A DNA stretch of 47,604 bases from Acidimicrobiaceae bacterium (lineage in GTDB: Bacteria; Actinomycetota; Acidimicrobiia; Acidimicrobiales; Bog-793), in the NCBI GenBank assembly GCA_003140595.1, contig PLKG01000137.1:1-47604 (forward strand). The letters are read 5' to 3'. The notes below the pieces were generated by a model. That model did no database searches, had not been told where the DNA came from, and was given only the letters and a program-made list of their open reading frames with translations. How positions within the stretch are numbered: position 1 is the first letter of the stretch; every line of letters begins with the position of its first letter. Shown here in pieces: positions 33,369 to 41,645 of this stretch. The position numbers were made by a program, and so were the translations under genes.

Positions 33369-34399
33369 TTGAGCGACCCGGCTGAGAGGAAGTCCGCGTA
33401 GAAAAGGCCGACGCCGAGGGCCACGCACAGGCCGGAGAAGATCCAGAACCGGACGGTCACCGTCGTCTCGGGCCATCCTCGCAGCTCGAAGTGATGGTGC
33501 AGAGGTGCCATGAGGAACACGCGCCGGTGGAAGACCCTGAAACTGATCACCTGGATGACGACCGACATCGTCACGATCACGAACAAGCCGCCGATTATCG
33601 GCAGGAGCAGCTGAACGTTCATCGCCAGCGCCAGGCACGCGAGTCCCGTGCCGATGGCCAGCGAGCCGGTGTCACCCATGATGATCCGCGCCGGTGCGGC
33701 GTTCCACCACAGAAAACCGACGCACGCGCCGCCCATTGACATCGCGACGAGGGCGAGGTCGAGCGCACTGTGCACCCCGTAGATGCCGGGATGGCGGTAC
33801 TGCACGAAGCCGACCAACGCGAGGAACCCGCACACGAAGGCCGCCGAGCCGGCGGCGAGCCCGTCGAGCCCGTCGGTCAGGTTGACCGAGTTGGCCGTGC
33901 CGAAGATGATCACCGTTCCCCAGACCACCCATCCCACCGTGCCGAACTGGGTTCCGGGAAGGTTGTAGCGGGTGAACGAGAGGGTCGTGTGGACCCCGCC
34001 CCAGTTGACCTCCGCGATGCAGAACAGGATCGCGACCGAGACGAGTCCCATCGTCTTCCATCGCTTGTTGAGCCCGAGCGAGCGGCGCCTGCTCACCTTG
34101 ATCCAGTCGTCGGTCGCCCCGACGGCGCCCGCGACGACGATCGCGGAGAGCACAAGCCACGCCGGCCGGGTGAAGGGAGCCGACGTGCCGACGTGTCCGA
34201 GGAAGTAGCCGGCCACCACCGCGGCGAGGATGGCAATGCCACCCATCGTCGGTGTGCCGGCCTTCACCGTGTGATGAGCCGGGCCGTCGACGCGTATCTG
34301 CTGCCCGATCCGCCAGCGGATGAGCCAACGCAAGAGGATCGGAGTCCCGAAGCCGGCCACCAGGATCGACACTGCGCCAGCCGACAACAGAGGGATCAT
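33365..34399 (-). CDS. mraY: Phospho-N-acetylmuramoyl-pentapeptide transferase
   Basis: An integral membrane enzyme that makes lipid I from UDP-MurNAc-pentapeptide and undecaprenyl phosphate, 344 residues, about ten helices. Motifs are GTPTMGGIAIL, the Asp pair in GATDDWIKV, NSVNLTDGLDGLAAG, the catalytic-site GDTGSLAIG and the histidine cluster APLHHHFELRGWPE. ATG 34399 overlaps the murE stop by four bases (ATGA), which leaves no room for murF, the usual neighbour. Confidence 0.96.
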   Translation of the reverse strand: MIPLLSAGAVSILVAGFGTPILLRWLIRWRIGQQIRVDGPAHHTVKAGTPTMGGIAILAAVVAGYFLGHVGTSAPFTRPAWLVLSAIVVAGAVGATDDWIKVSRRRSLGLNKRWKTMGLVSVAILFCIAEVNWGGVHTTLSFTRYNLPGTQFGTVGWVVWGTVIIFGTANSVNLTDGLDGLAAGSAAFVCGFLALVGFVQYRHPGIYGVHSALDLALVAMSMGGACVGFLWWNAAPARIIMGDTGSLAIGTGLACLALAMNVQLLLPIIGGLFVIVTMSVVIQVISFRVFHRRVFLMAPLHHHFELRGWPETTVTVRFWIFSGLCVALGVGLFYADFLSAGSLK

Positions 34400-35868
34400 G
34401 ACCGCGCTCGCCCGGTTCGAAGACGTGCCAGCTCTTCGGCGATGACGACGCGATCGTTGAACTCGATCGACTTGCCCCCTATCTGCTGGACCGACTCGTG
34501 ACCCTTGCCTGCGACGATGACGACGTCGCCGGCGCCTGCTGACTCGAGCGCAGCCGCGATCGCACGCCGACGGTCCGGATCGACGACCAGTCGGGCCGCG
34601 CCGTCGCAACCTGCCCGCACCTCGTCGATGATCGAGGTCGGGTCCTCGCTGCGGGGATTGTCGGAGGTCAGCACGGCGACATCTGCCAAACGCGTGGCGA
34701 CCGACCCCATGAGGGGGCGCTTGGCCCGGTCCCGGTCCCCGCCGCACCCGAAGACCACGATCACACTCCCGCCGCGGGGCTCGGCCTCCGCACGAGCCGC
34801 ATGGAGGATCTCCTGAAGCCCCTGGGGCGTGTGGGCATAGTCGACCACGACCGAGGCACCGATGTCGTTGGGCACATTCTCCAGCCTGCCCGAAGGACCC
34901 GTGGCGGCCGACAGGCCGGCTGCGATGGTCGTGGTGGCGACCCCGAGCACCCGGGCGGCGCCGGCCGCCGCGAGCGCGTTGGCCACGTTGATCTTCCCGC
35001 CCGGTCGCACCCGGACCGGCACTCCCTCGAGATTGAAGCGGCTCTCGGTGAGGCCGACTCGGAGCTCTTCTGCTTGCGAGAGCGAGAAGACGCTCGTCTC
35101 CACCGCGGCGTTGTCGAGCAACCGTCGGCCGAACGGGTCGTCCGCGTTCACCACGGCCCGGCTCGCGTGCTCGGAAGTGAACAGCAGAGCTTTGGCCTCG
35201 AAGTAGGCCTCCATGGTCCCGTGGTAGTCGAGGTGGTCCTGGCTCAGGTTCGTGAAGACCACCACGTCATGTCGAAAGCCGTCGAGCCGGTGCTGGACGA
35301 GGGCGTGCGAGCTCACCTCGAGTGCCACCGCCGCTCGTTGCGAGTCGCGCGCGTGCGCGAGCGCGCGCTGCAGTTCTGGAGCCTCGGGTGTGGTGCGCGG
35401 CCCCCCGAGGGTTCCGATCACCGAGGTCGCCCACCCATGTGCCTCGAAGACCGAGCGGAGGAAGTAGGTCGTCGTCGTCTTGCCGTTTGTGCCGGTCACC
35501 CCGACAGTTCTGAGTGACGCCGCCGGGTCGCTCCACAGGACGCAGGCCGCGAGCGCCATCGCAGGACGCGCACCGGCCGGTCCGACGACGAGCTGGACCG
35601 CTCCGCCGACCTCGGCATCGAGCGGGCGCTCGCACACGAAGGCCACGGCACCCGCGCGCCGCGCCGCGGAAGCGAACTCGTGCCCGTCCACGTGGTCTCC
35701 AGGGAGGCAGCAGTGCAGAGCGCCTGGAGCAACGCTTCGATGGTCGTAGGTCACCGAGGTGACAGTTACGCCGGAAACCTCGCCGACGATCCTTGCCGGC
35801 CCGAGCCGCGCCACAACTGCCTCGAGGGGGACCTCCGGGCCCGGATGCACGGCTGCAGCACAGCTCAC
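34396..35868 (-). CDS. murE: UDP-MurNAc-tripeptide synthetase
   Basis: Adds the third residue of the stem peptide, 490 residues. The ATP site is VGVTGTNGKTTTTYFL (122-137), followed by VALEVSSHALVQHRLDGF and FTNLSQDHLDYHG. The C-terminal DNPRSEDP matches the DNPR motif of enzymes that add meso-diaminopimelate rather than lysine, which agrees with the dapE and probable dapD genes at the right end of the window. GTG 35868 overlaps ftsI by four bases. Confidence 0.95.
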   Translation of the reverse strand: MSCAAAVHPGPEVPLEAVVARLGPARIVGEVSGVTVTSVTYDHRSVAPGALHCCLPGDHVDGHEFASAARRAGAVAFVCERPLDAEVGGAVQLVVGPAGARPAMALAACVLWSDPAASLRTVGVTGTNGKTTTTYFLRSVFEAHGWATSVIGTLGGPRTTPEAPELQRALAHARDSQRAAVALEVSSHALVQHRLDGFRHDVVVFTNLSQDHLDYHGTMEAYFEAKALLFTSEHASRAVVNADDPFGRRLLDNAAVETSVFSLSQAEELRVGLTESRFNLEGVPVRVRPGGKINVANALAAAGAARVLGVATTTIAAGLSAATGPSGRLENVPNDIGASVVVDYAHTPQGLQEILHAARAEAEPRGGSVIVVFGCGGDRDRAKRPLMGSVATRLADVAVLTSDNPRSEDPTSIIDEVRAGCDGAARLVVDPDRRRAIAAALESAGAGDVVIVAGKGHESVQQIGGKSIEFNDRVVIAEELARLRTGRARS

Positions 35869-37688
35869 AGGCCACCGACGCCCGACGACCCCGAGGAAAG
35901 CCCCTGGGCGCCCGTGGGCGCGGTATCGAAGTGGCGCAGCGCGTAACGCATGATCGCAGAGAAGACCGGAGCCGAAGCCAGGCCTCCGTAGATGAGGTCG
36001 GGGTGACTGAGCATGATGAGGGTCGTGAGGGCGGGGTTCTGCGCCGGCGCGAAACCCACGAAAGTCGCGGACCACGCGCCGGGCTGGTAGCCGGGGCCGG
36101 TAGTGCTCGGGATCTGCGCTGTCCCGGTCTTGCCGGCGACGGTATACCCCGGGATGCGGGCTGCGAGCGCGGTGCCGTCCTCGGTCACCTTCTCCAGCAT
36201 CGGGAGCAGTTCGCTGACCGTCGCGGTCGAGAGCGCGCGCCTTTCGTGCTGTACCGGGAGGACGTGCTCGACACCCTTGGCCGAGATGGTCGCCTCGACC
36301 AGGCGAGGAGCGATGAACTCACCGTCGTTCGCGACCATGTTGTAGGCATCCAGGATCTGAAGCGGCGTGACCGCCTCTCCGGTGCCGATCGGGACCGTTC
36401 CCATAGAGGAGGGTGACCACGTCGCGGCGTCGTTCGGGCTCGGCACGAGGCCGTCGGTCTCGCCTGGCCACTCGAGGCCGGTCGGCTGGCCGAAGCCCAG
36501 ATCGCGTAGGAAGTACGAGAGGCGGTCCGGGCCGAGCAGGTGGGCGATCTCGATCGTCCCGATGTTCGAGGACTGGGCGAGGATCTGAGTAGCGCTGAGC
36601 TGCTCGGTCGGGTGGAAATCAGCGTCAGAGAACGGCCAGCCCCCGAGCGAGATCTCGTAGGGAACGGTGAAGACCGAGCTCGGGTTGATCAAGCCCTCCT
36701 GGAGAGCGCCCGAGATCGTCACGAGCTTCATGACCGAGCCCGGTTGGTACACCGAGGTGACAGCCAGGTTCTGAGAGGAGGGGACGACCTCGCCGTCGGG
36801 CCCGACCACGAGATCGACCATGGCCAGGATGCCGCCGGTCCGCCGGTCCTCGACGATCGCCACGCCACCGGTCGCGTGGGTGGCCTTTATCTGTTGGGAA
36901 AGGGCCCTGGTGACCTCGAACTGAAGTGGCTCGTCCAAAGTGAGCACGAGGCTCGTGCCCTGGCGCGCCGCCACGACGTCGGTGGCCGTGCCCGGAAGAC
37001 CCTCACCATTCAGGCCGGTCGGCACCACTTCGGAGCCCGGAGTCCCGGCGAGCAAGGAGTTCTCCAGGTACTCGAGCCCAGAGAGGCCCTGGCCGGCGAA
37101 GCCGACGATGCCGAGGAGGGGGGAGAACAGGTCGCCGTCCGGATCTGTCCGTGCGAGGTCCGGCGCGAAGGTGAGATAAGGCAGATCGAGGCTGGCGACC
37201 TTCTGCTCGGTGGTTCGGCTCACTTGGTATGCGAGCGGGACGTACCCGCTGTGCTCGCTCAGCTTGGCCCAGAGCGCGGGTGCCGAAAGCCCAAGTATCG
37301 AACAAAGGCGGCCGAGACCGGCCTTCGAGCCGCCTACGAGGTAGTCGTCCGCCACGACGTCCACGCGCTGCGACGAGGCAGCGATCAAGTTGCCGTTGCG
37401 GTCGTAGATCGCCCCGCGCAAGGCCGGCAGAGAGACGCTCTGGTAGACCTCCTGAGCGCCGTAGGCGGCGTAGTGAACGGCGTCGACGCCTTGGATCTGG
37501 ACCAGTCGGGCCGCCAGGCCCGACAATGCCACCGCCGCGATGACGACCATGATGAGAATGCGCCTGCGGATCCGGGTCGGCCTCGGCGAGCGGGGTCCCC
37601 GTGCGACCGTCCTCGTGCGGGTGGTCGCTACCGGACGCGAGCTTGATCGGGCCCGGGCCCTCCGCTCGGACGGGTCCAACTCGCTCAC
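35865..37688 (-). CDS. ftsI: Septal peptidoglycan transpeptidase (class B PBP, FtsI/PBP3)
   Basis: Cross-links septal peptidoglycan, 607 residues from GTG 37688. A basic cytoplasmic tail of about 43 residues is followed by one membrane helix (ILIMVVIAAVALSGLAARLV, 44-63) and the PBP dimerisation domain (RGAIYDRNGNLIAAS, then GLSGLEYLEN). The transpeptidase domain has the active-site Ser in S318-V-M-K321, SSN at 373-375 and KTGT at 520-523. It is the target of beta-lactams. It overlaps the ftsL-like gene by GTGA and murE by GTGA. Confidence 0.95.
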   Translation of the reverse strand: MSELDPSERRARARSSSRPVATTRTRTVARGPRSPRPTRIRRRILIMVVIAAVALSGLAARLVQIQGVDAVHYAAYGAQEVYQSVSLPALRGAIYDRNGNLIAASSQRVDVVADDYLVGGSKAGLGRLCSILGLSAPALWAKLSEHSGYVPLAYQVSRTTEQKVASLDLPYLTFAPDLARTDPDGDLFSPLLGIVGFAGQGLSGLEYLENSLLAGTPGSEVVPTGLNGEGLPGTATDVVAARQGTSLVLTLDEPLQFEVTRALSQQIKATHATGGVAIVEDRRTGGILAMVDLVVGPDGEVVPSSQNLAVTSVYQPGSVMKLVTISGALQEGLINPSSVFTVPYEISLGGWPFSDADFHPTEQLSATQILAQSSNIGTIEIAHLLGPDRLSYFLRDLGFGQPTGLEWPGETDGLVPSPNDAATWSPSSMGTVPIGTGEAVTPLQILDAYNMVANDGEFIAPRLVEATISAKGVEHVLPVQHERRALSTATVSELLPMLEKVTEDGTALAARIPGYTVAGKTGTAQIPSTTGPGYQPGAWSATFVGFAPAQNPALTTLIMLSHPDLIYGGLASAPVFSAIMRYALRHFDTAPTGAQGLSSGSSGVGGL

Positions 37689-38239
37689 CTCACCGGCGGG
37701 GGGATCGTGAGCGATCTGGCCCCGGCGAGCGAAGTCCCTGTTCGTGTCCTGTCGCCGCCGGCCGGAACAGGTTTCCGGGCGGTCTCGGCCGCGCTCAGCG
37801 CAGCCCTGGCCGCTGCGGCTCCAGCCTGCGACACCGACGGCCCCGGGTCCACCGGCGCCAGATAGGAGACCGACTGCGGAGAGATCATCCCGAGCTCCCG
37901 CTCGGCGATGGCCAGCACTCGAGCTGGGGACTCGAGCTCGGCGCGCGCGAGCTGCAGGTCTTGCTGCTCGGCGAGCGTCTGGGTGAGCTTGCTCTGCAGG
38001 GTGTCGATCCGCTGCTGATCGGAGGCGACGAAGGCATGCGCGGCGGCAGTCACGGCCAGCGCGCCGACTATGAACAGGACACCGAGACCTCGCAGGATGT
38101 TCGCCTGGCGGCGGTGCGGCCTCGAAGTCGTGCGACGGCGATCGACGACATCGAGCTCGGGTCGGGCCCGCTTCGGCGACGGATCGCGGGCCGGCAGAGC
38201 CCGGGCAGCCGTCGAGACCGCACGCGCAGGAGTGGCCAT
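37685..38239 (-). CDS. ftsL: FtsL-like septum formation protein
   Basis: A small bitopic protein of 184 residues between rsmH and ftsI, the normal ftsL place. The first 50 residues are basic and disordered. One membrane helix (GLGVLFIVGALAVTAAAHAF) is followed by a leucine-zipper-like coiled coil (QQRIDTLQSKLTQTLAEQQD) and the motif SPARVLAIAERELGMISPQ, which is common in FtsL-type proteins. The Ala/Pro-rich end is probably disordered. FtsL sequences are poorly conserved, so the call rests on topology, the motif and context. Confidence 0.85.
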   Translation of the reverse strand: MATPARAVSTAARALPARDPSPKRARPELDVVDRRRTTSRPHRRQANILRGLGVLFIVGALAVTAAAHAFVASDQQRIDTLQSKLTQTLAEQQDLQLARAELESPARVLAIAERELGMISPQSVSYLAPVDPGPSVSQAGAAAARAALSAAETARKPVPAGGDRTRTGTSLAGARSLTIPPPVR

Positions 38240-39186
38240 CAGTCCGCCCTGTTCGCCAGTCGTTGCGCAGCGCGCAACCTGGCACTTGCCGCGCGCGGGT
38301 TCCGGGCTATTTCGGTCGCGCTCGGCAGACAAGCGCCGCGCGTGAGGACGAGGACTGTCCCGACGGCGCCACAGACACAGGGGAGCTGCGGCGGGCAGAC
38401 GCAACCTCCGCTCGCGGCAGCGATGAAGCGCTGCTTGACCAGCCGGTCCTCTCCCGAGTGATACGACAAGACGACGCAACGCCCTCCCGGGCTCAGCATG
38501 TCGAGCGCAGCATCGAGCCCCGCCGCCAGTACGTCGAGCTCCTCGTTGACCTCGATGCGCAACGCCTGGAAGACGCGCTTTGCCGGGTGCCCGGGCCGCT
38601 TTCGCGCGACACCGGGAAGCGAGCGGTCGATGACCTGGACAAGCCGAGCAGTGGTCTCGATCGGCCTGCTGGAGACGATGCCCTCGGCAAGAGCGCGCGC
38701 GAAGCGGCCCTCGCCGTTGTCGGCCAACAGCCTGGTCAGCTCCGCGACATTGAGGGTGTTCACCAGGTCTGCAGCCGTGGTTCCGCGGGAACGGTCCATC
38801 CGCATGTCCAAAGGGCCGTCGAACCGGTAAGAAAAGCCCCGATCGGGCTGGTCCAACTGTGCCGAGCTCACGCCGAGGTCGAACAGGACCCCGGCGACCG
38901 GTCGCGAATTTGCCCAGGCGCGCACTACGGCCGCCAGGTCGTCGAAGCGGGCTCTCACGACCCGCGCCCGGTCCCCGAAACCGCTCAGGCGCTCGGTCGC
39001 CTCCGCCACGGCGGCTTGGTCGGCGTCAACTCCGATCAACGAGTGGTGTGGCAACGCCTCCAGCAACGCGGCCGCGTGCCCACCGCCACCGACAGTCGCG
39101 TCGACCAGCACGCCCGCCGGGACGGGCTCGAACATCGAGATGACCTCGGGGACCATCACCGGGGTGTGGTTGAACTCCTGGGTCAT
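38239..39186 (-). CDS. rsmH: 16S rRNA (cytosine1402-N4)-methyltransferase
   Basis: SAM-dependent methylation of C1402 in the decoding centre, 315 residues. It starts FNHTPVMVPEVISMF, with the SAM site VDATVGGGGHAAALLE, then GVLFDLGVSSAQLDQPDRGF, and the C-terminal GRCVVLSYHSGEDRLVKQRF. A CxCxPxxPxCxC-like cluster (CVCPPQLPCVC) is present. ATG 39186 is preceded by the ribosome-binding site GAGGGG (39198-39193), which is inside a predicted stem formed with upstream leader sequence. Its stop overlaps the ftsL start by one base. Confidence 0.96.
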   Translation of the reverse strand: MTQEFNHTPVMVPEVISMFEPVPAGVLVDATVGGGGHAAALLEALPHHSLIGVDADQAAVAEATERLSGFGDRARVVRARFDDLAAVVRAWANSRPVAGVLFDLGVSSAQLDQPDRGFSYRFDGPLDMRMDRSRGTTAADLVNTLNVAELTRLLADNGEGRFARALAEGIVSSRPIETTARLVQVIDRSLPGVARKRPGHPAKRVFQALRIEVNEELDVLAAGLDAALDMLSPGGRCVVLSYHSGEDRLVKQRFIAAASGGCVCPPQLPCVCGAVGTVLVLTRGACLPSATEIARNPRAASARLRAAQRLANRAD

Positions 39187-39188
39187 CC

Positions 39189-39290
39189 GCAACCCCTCGG
39201 CTGGATCGGGGAAAAGGTTTCCCCCCAAGTGAGGATGAGACGCGGCGGAGAGGGTTGTGATGCCATCCGGCACTTCAGCCGAGGGGCTGC
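39189..39290 (-). promoter_or_regulatory. Leader stem that buries the rsmH ribosome-binding site
   Basis: On the minus strand GCAGCCCCTCGGCTG (39290-39276) can pair with CAGCCGAGGGGTTGC (39203-39189) over 15 bases with a single G-U pair. The right arm contains the GAGGGG ribosome-binding site of rsmH. Inside the loop is a second perfect hairpin, GGGGAAA-CCT-TTTCCCC (39224-39208). The structure would hold translation initiation of rsmH off unless opened. Confidence 0.6.
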
Positions 39291-39362
39291 GGGCAACCCA
39301 GGAGTGACAACTTGATGATCGGGAACGCCAGGACCGTGCCACTGCGACAGGCCGGCCATGGC

Positions 39363-39818
39363 TCACGGCCCGACCTCTCCGGCCCTAGGAGCGCCCACAG
39401 GCTGTGAACGGCGGGCCGACCAGCCTCCGGGCGACCAGAGCTCGACCCGGTCCAGCACGCCGACGAACAGGACCTCCTGCTCGAGCTTGGCGATGGCGCG
39501 GAGCTCCGGCGGCACGGGCATCCTGTTCTGCCGGTCGAACTCGACGCGCGTCACGAGTGCCGCCCAGTCACGCAGGTCGTTGCGATCCTCGGTACCACGG
39601 GCGTCCTTGGCGTGCTGTCGTTCGGCCTCGAGCTCGAACTCCTCCTCCGGCCACAGAGCCAGGCAGCCGTCCGCGCCCGGAGTCAGATAGCCGTGCTCTT
39701 GGAAATGGGCACGCATACGCGACGGCAGGATCACTCGGCCCTTGGCGTCGAGTGAGCGGGGGAAGTTCCCGACGAACTTGAAGCTTGGCGTCACTGCAGC
39801 CTTCGTTCCCACTGTCAT
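39363..39818 (-). CDS. mraZ: MraZ, transcriptional regulator of the dcw cluster
   Basis: A double-AbrB/SpoVT-fold DNA-binding protein of 151 residues that represses its own operon in studied bacteria. The two repeats are visible: FPRSLDAKGRVILPSRMRA in the first and VEFDRQNRMPVPPELRAIAKL in the second. The ATG at 39818 is preceded by GGAGGG. It is the first gene of the dcw cluster and is separated from rsmH by 176 bases, an unusually long gap that holds the leader stem. Confidence 0.95.
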   Translation of the reverse strand: MTVGTKAAVTPSFKFVGNFPRSLDAKGRVILPSRMRAHFQEHGYLTPGADGCLALWPEEEFELEAERQHAKDARGTEDRNDLRDWAALVTRVEFDRQNRMPVPPELRAIAKLEQEVLFVGVLDRVELWSPGGWSARRSQPVGAPRAGEVGP

Positions 39819-39837
39819 GGAGCACGCCCTCCCCGGG

Positions 39838-39882
39838 CCCCCACTTCACGCCACTCTATGGGACTTCTCCCCCACTAGTCAA
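39838..39882 (-). promoter_or_regulatory. mraZ promoter with GTGG repeats (MraZ boxes)
   Basis: On the minus strand, -35 TTGACT (39882-39877), an 18-base spacer and -10 TAGAGT (39858-39853) predict a start near 39846. GTGG begins at 39875, 39854 and 39844, followed by G or C-rich bases, at intervals of 21 and 10. This is the GTGG-type direct repeat with a 10-base period expected for MraZ binding, with one degenerate repeat in the middle slot. The repeats overlap the spacer and -10, which suits repression. Confidence 0.65.
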
Positions 39883-40041
39883 CAATCATCGTTGCACTCG
39901 CCCCACCCTGGTGACATTCGACGGGCCTGGCGTGCGGGGGTTCGGGCGCGGCTCACCACAGCGAGACCAAAAGGCGCGACGCGGTGAGAGCGATCCAGAA
40001 GACTGCTTGGGTGTGGCGCGGCTAAAGCGCGCGGGCCCGGC

Positions 40042-40791
40042 TCAGGGCAGACGGCCCAAAATCTCCTCGGTCAGCGGCTCTGCCAGGTATTCTGCGTTGG
40101 CGAGCCCGGCGCGCGAGAGCCCGGCGCGCGCGTCCGCGCGGCGTTCGGCTCCTCCGGCCAGCAAGTCGGCCAGGTCGCCGGACCGGTCATTGAGCAGCGC
40201 CATCGAGTGGATCCAGGCGCCCGAGCGCTCCCTCCGTTGCGACATCCCGACGACCTTGCGCCCCGCGACGGTCACCTCGCCGGCGCCGAGCCCCGCGTAA
40301 CACAAAGTCCTGGACCAAACCGTGGCCTGCTTCGGCCCACGATTCACTTCGACTGCCGCCTTGTCGCCCGACGCGCCGAGCAGGCTCGCGATCGCCGCGG
40401 CGAAAAGGTCTCCCAGCCAGTGGAAAGACTTCCCGACGTCGGAGTCCGTCAAGGCGTCGTCGGTGGGGACGAATACGTCCAGCCACACTTGGGCGCCGGG
40501 CGCGACGAGAACCGCACCTCCACCGCTCCGGCGCCGGACGAGGTCGATCCCCTCGGCGTCAAGCCTCTCTGAGTCGAAGTCAGAAGCCGGTTGCGCGCTG
40601 CCCATGACGACTGCTCGACCGAGAGGCAGACACACGCAGGCGAGACGTACGCCGAGGGGATCGGGCACCTCGTTGTGGAGATCCGCAGGCGTCGCCTCGC
40701 GTTCGAGGACGCGCCACGCGCGACGCGAGGCAGCTCGCGTGGTCAGAGGCCGACGGCGCGGCCGAGCACGGGCTCGACATAGGGCGCCCAT
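40042..40791 (-). CDS. Lipoate--protein ligase family protein (LplA/BPL-like)
   Basis: A protein of the biotin/lipoate ligase fold that probably attaches or transfers lipoate or a related acyl cofactor. Key motifs are VRRRSGGGAVLVAPG (ligand binding) and the Lys in GRKVVGMSQRRERSG. The N-terminal segment typical of full LplA (NMALDE) is replaced by TPADLHNEVPDP, so the substrate may differ. The ATG at 40791 overlaps the HNH gene by 49 bases and adds a basic tail before AWRVLERE, where the family usually begins; no ATG, GTG or TTG lies closer, so the start is unsettled. The 222 bases from 39819 to 40041 contain the mraZ promoter and nothing else I can support. Confidence 0.8.
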   Translation of the reverse strand: MGALCRARARPRRRPLTTRAASRRAWRVLEREATPADLHNEVPDPLGVRLACVCLPLGRAVVMGSAQPASDFDSERLDAEGIDLVRRRSGGGAVLVAPGAQVWLDVFVPTDDALTDSDVGKSFHWLGDLFAAAIASLLGASGDKAAVEVNRGPKQATVWSRTLCYAGLGAGEVTVAGRKVVGMSQRRERSGAWIHSMALLNDRSGDLADLLAGGAERRADARAGLSRAGLANAEYLAEPLTEEILGRLP

Positions 40792-41261
40792 TCGTCAAGG
40801 ACCTCGCCGCTTGCGGCAAGCATCCACAGGCGAGAACGGGGCGCCCGCGGCATCTTCGCGAGCCGGAAGCCCGCCTCGTCCAACAGCCTGTCCTCCTTGC
40901 GGCTGTTGCAGCGCCTGCAGCACGCGACCACGTTGTCCCAGCTGTGGGTTCCGCCCCGGCTGCGCGGAACCACGTGGTCGATGTTCTCGGCCTGCGCGCC
41001 GCAGTACTGGCAACGGTGACCGTCGCGGACGAACACCGAACGGCGCGTGACCGCGACGCGCGCCTGGTGTGGCACCCGGACGTAGTTGACCAGCCGGACA
41101 ATGGAAGGTTCGGGGAACTTGGCCTTCGCCGAATGCAAATCGTGGCCGGTGCCGTGCACGAGAACCGCCTTGTCTGCCAGCACCAAGACGAGAGCCCGAC
41201 GCGATGCGACAACCGAGAGCGGCTCGAAAGACGCGTTCAGCACGAGCGCGCGGCCGATCAT
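40743..41261 (-). CDS. HNH endonuclease
   Basis: A 172-residue protein with a C-terminal HNH nuclease domain. The zinc knuckle CQYCG and CCRRCNSRK flank the catalytic core ENIDHVVPRSRGGTHSWDN, with the catalytic His in IDHV and the Asn in WDNV. The first 75 residues (GRALVLNASFEPLSVVASRR and onward) form the N-terminal part seen in the common actinobacterial HNH family of unknown cellular role. It is not a restriction enzyme by context, as no methylase is nearby. It overlaps the ligase-like gene if the latter starts at 40791. Confidence 0.9.
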   Translation of the reverse strand: MIGRALVLNASFEPLSVVASRRALVLVLADKAVLVHGTGHDLHSAKAKFPEPSIVRLVNYVRVPHQARVAVTRRSVFVRDGHRCQYCGAQAENIDHVVPRSRGGTHSWDNVVACCRRCNSRKEDRLLDEAGFRLAKMPRAPRSRLWMLAASGEVLDEWAPYVEPVLGRAVGL

Positions 41262-41302
41262 CTCAGCCTTCTTGCAGTCCCAGGCGAGACATCAGCCGGA
41301 GG

Positions 41303-41629
41303 CTACCGCAGCCACGCGCGTCGACGTGAGGTTCGGCACCAGTCGAGAAAAGAAACGACGTCATCGGGCGTCGGGCGTGCGCCCGCGTCGCCGTAGGCGG
41401 TCTCCATGCGGAATGCCAACCATCCAGGCGAAGGGCGAGGAACGGGCGGCCAGCGGTGCCACCAGCCGCGCGGTGCCATGGCTATCGACTCGAACGCCAC
41501 GATCGGCCACAACGACGGTCTGCGAGCCACCGCCGATGCGGCCTCGAGCCACCAGGCATTGTCCGTGGTCGATCCGTCGACACCGCTGTGTCCACGGGGG
41601 ATGCAAAACGGCCGCGAGGCGCCGCTCAC
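41303..41629 (-). CDS. Small Trp-rich protein of unknown function
   Basis: About 108 residues from GTG 41629. The conserved-looking part is WWLEAASAVARRPSLWPIV, then APRGWWHRWPPVPRPSPGW, FRMETAYGDAG and DDVVSFLDWCR. This pattern resembles a small uncharacterised family that I associate with actinobacterial genomes; I cannot confirm it here. No signal peptide or certain membrane helix is seen. It follows the DUF3040 gene by 16 bases and may share its transcript. The first 20 residues are not convincing, so the start is provisional. Confidence 0.6.
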   Translation of the reverse strand: MSGASRPFCIPRGHSGVDGSTTDNAWWLEAASAVARRPSLWPIVAFESIAMAPRGWWHRWPPVPRPSPGWLAFRMETAYGDAGARPTPDDVVSFLDWCRTSRRRAWLR

Positions 41630-41645
41630 GAGCCGGGAAGGGCCT

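Noticed and set aside
34400-34747. Possible murF remnant in the long frame upstream of mraY
   Set aside because: The Arg/Gly-rich translation is the out-of-frame shadow of murE and holds no Mur ligase motif.
39785-40300. Plus-strand frame crossing the mraZ promoter
   Set aside because: It covers the mraZ promoter, the GTGG repeats and the 3' end of the ligase-like gene, and has shadow composition.
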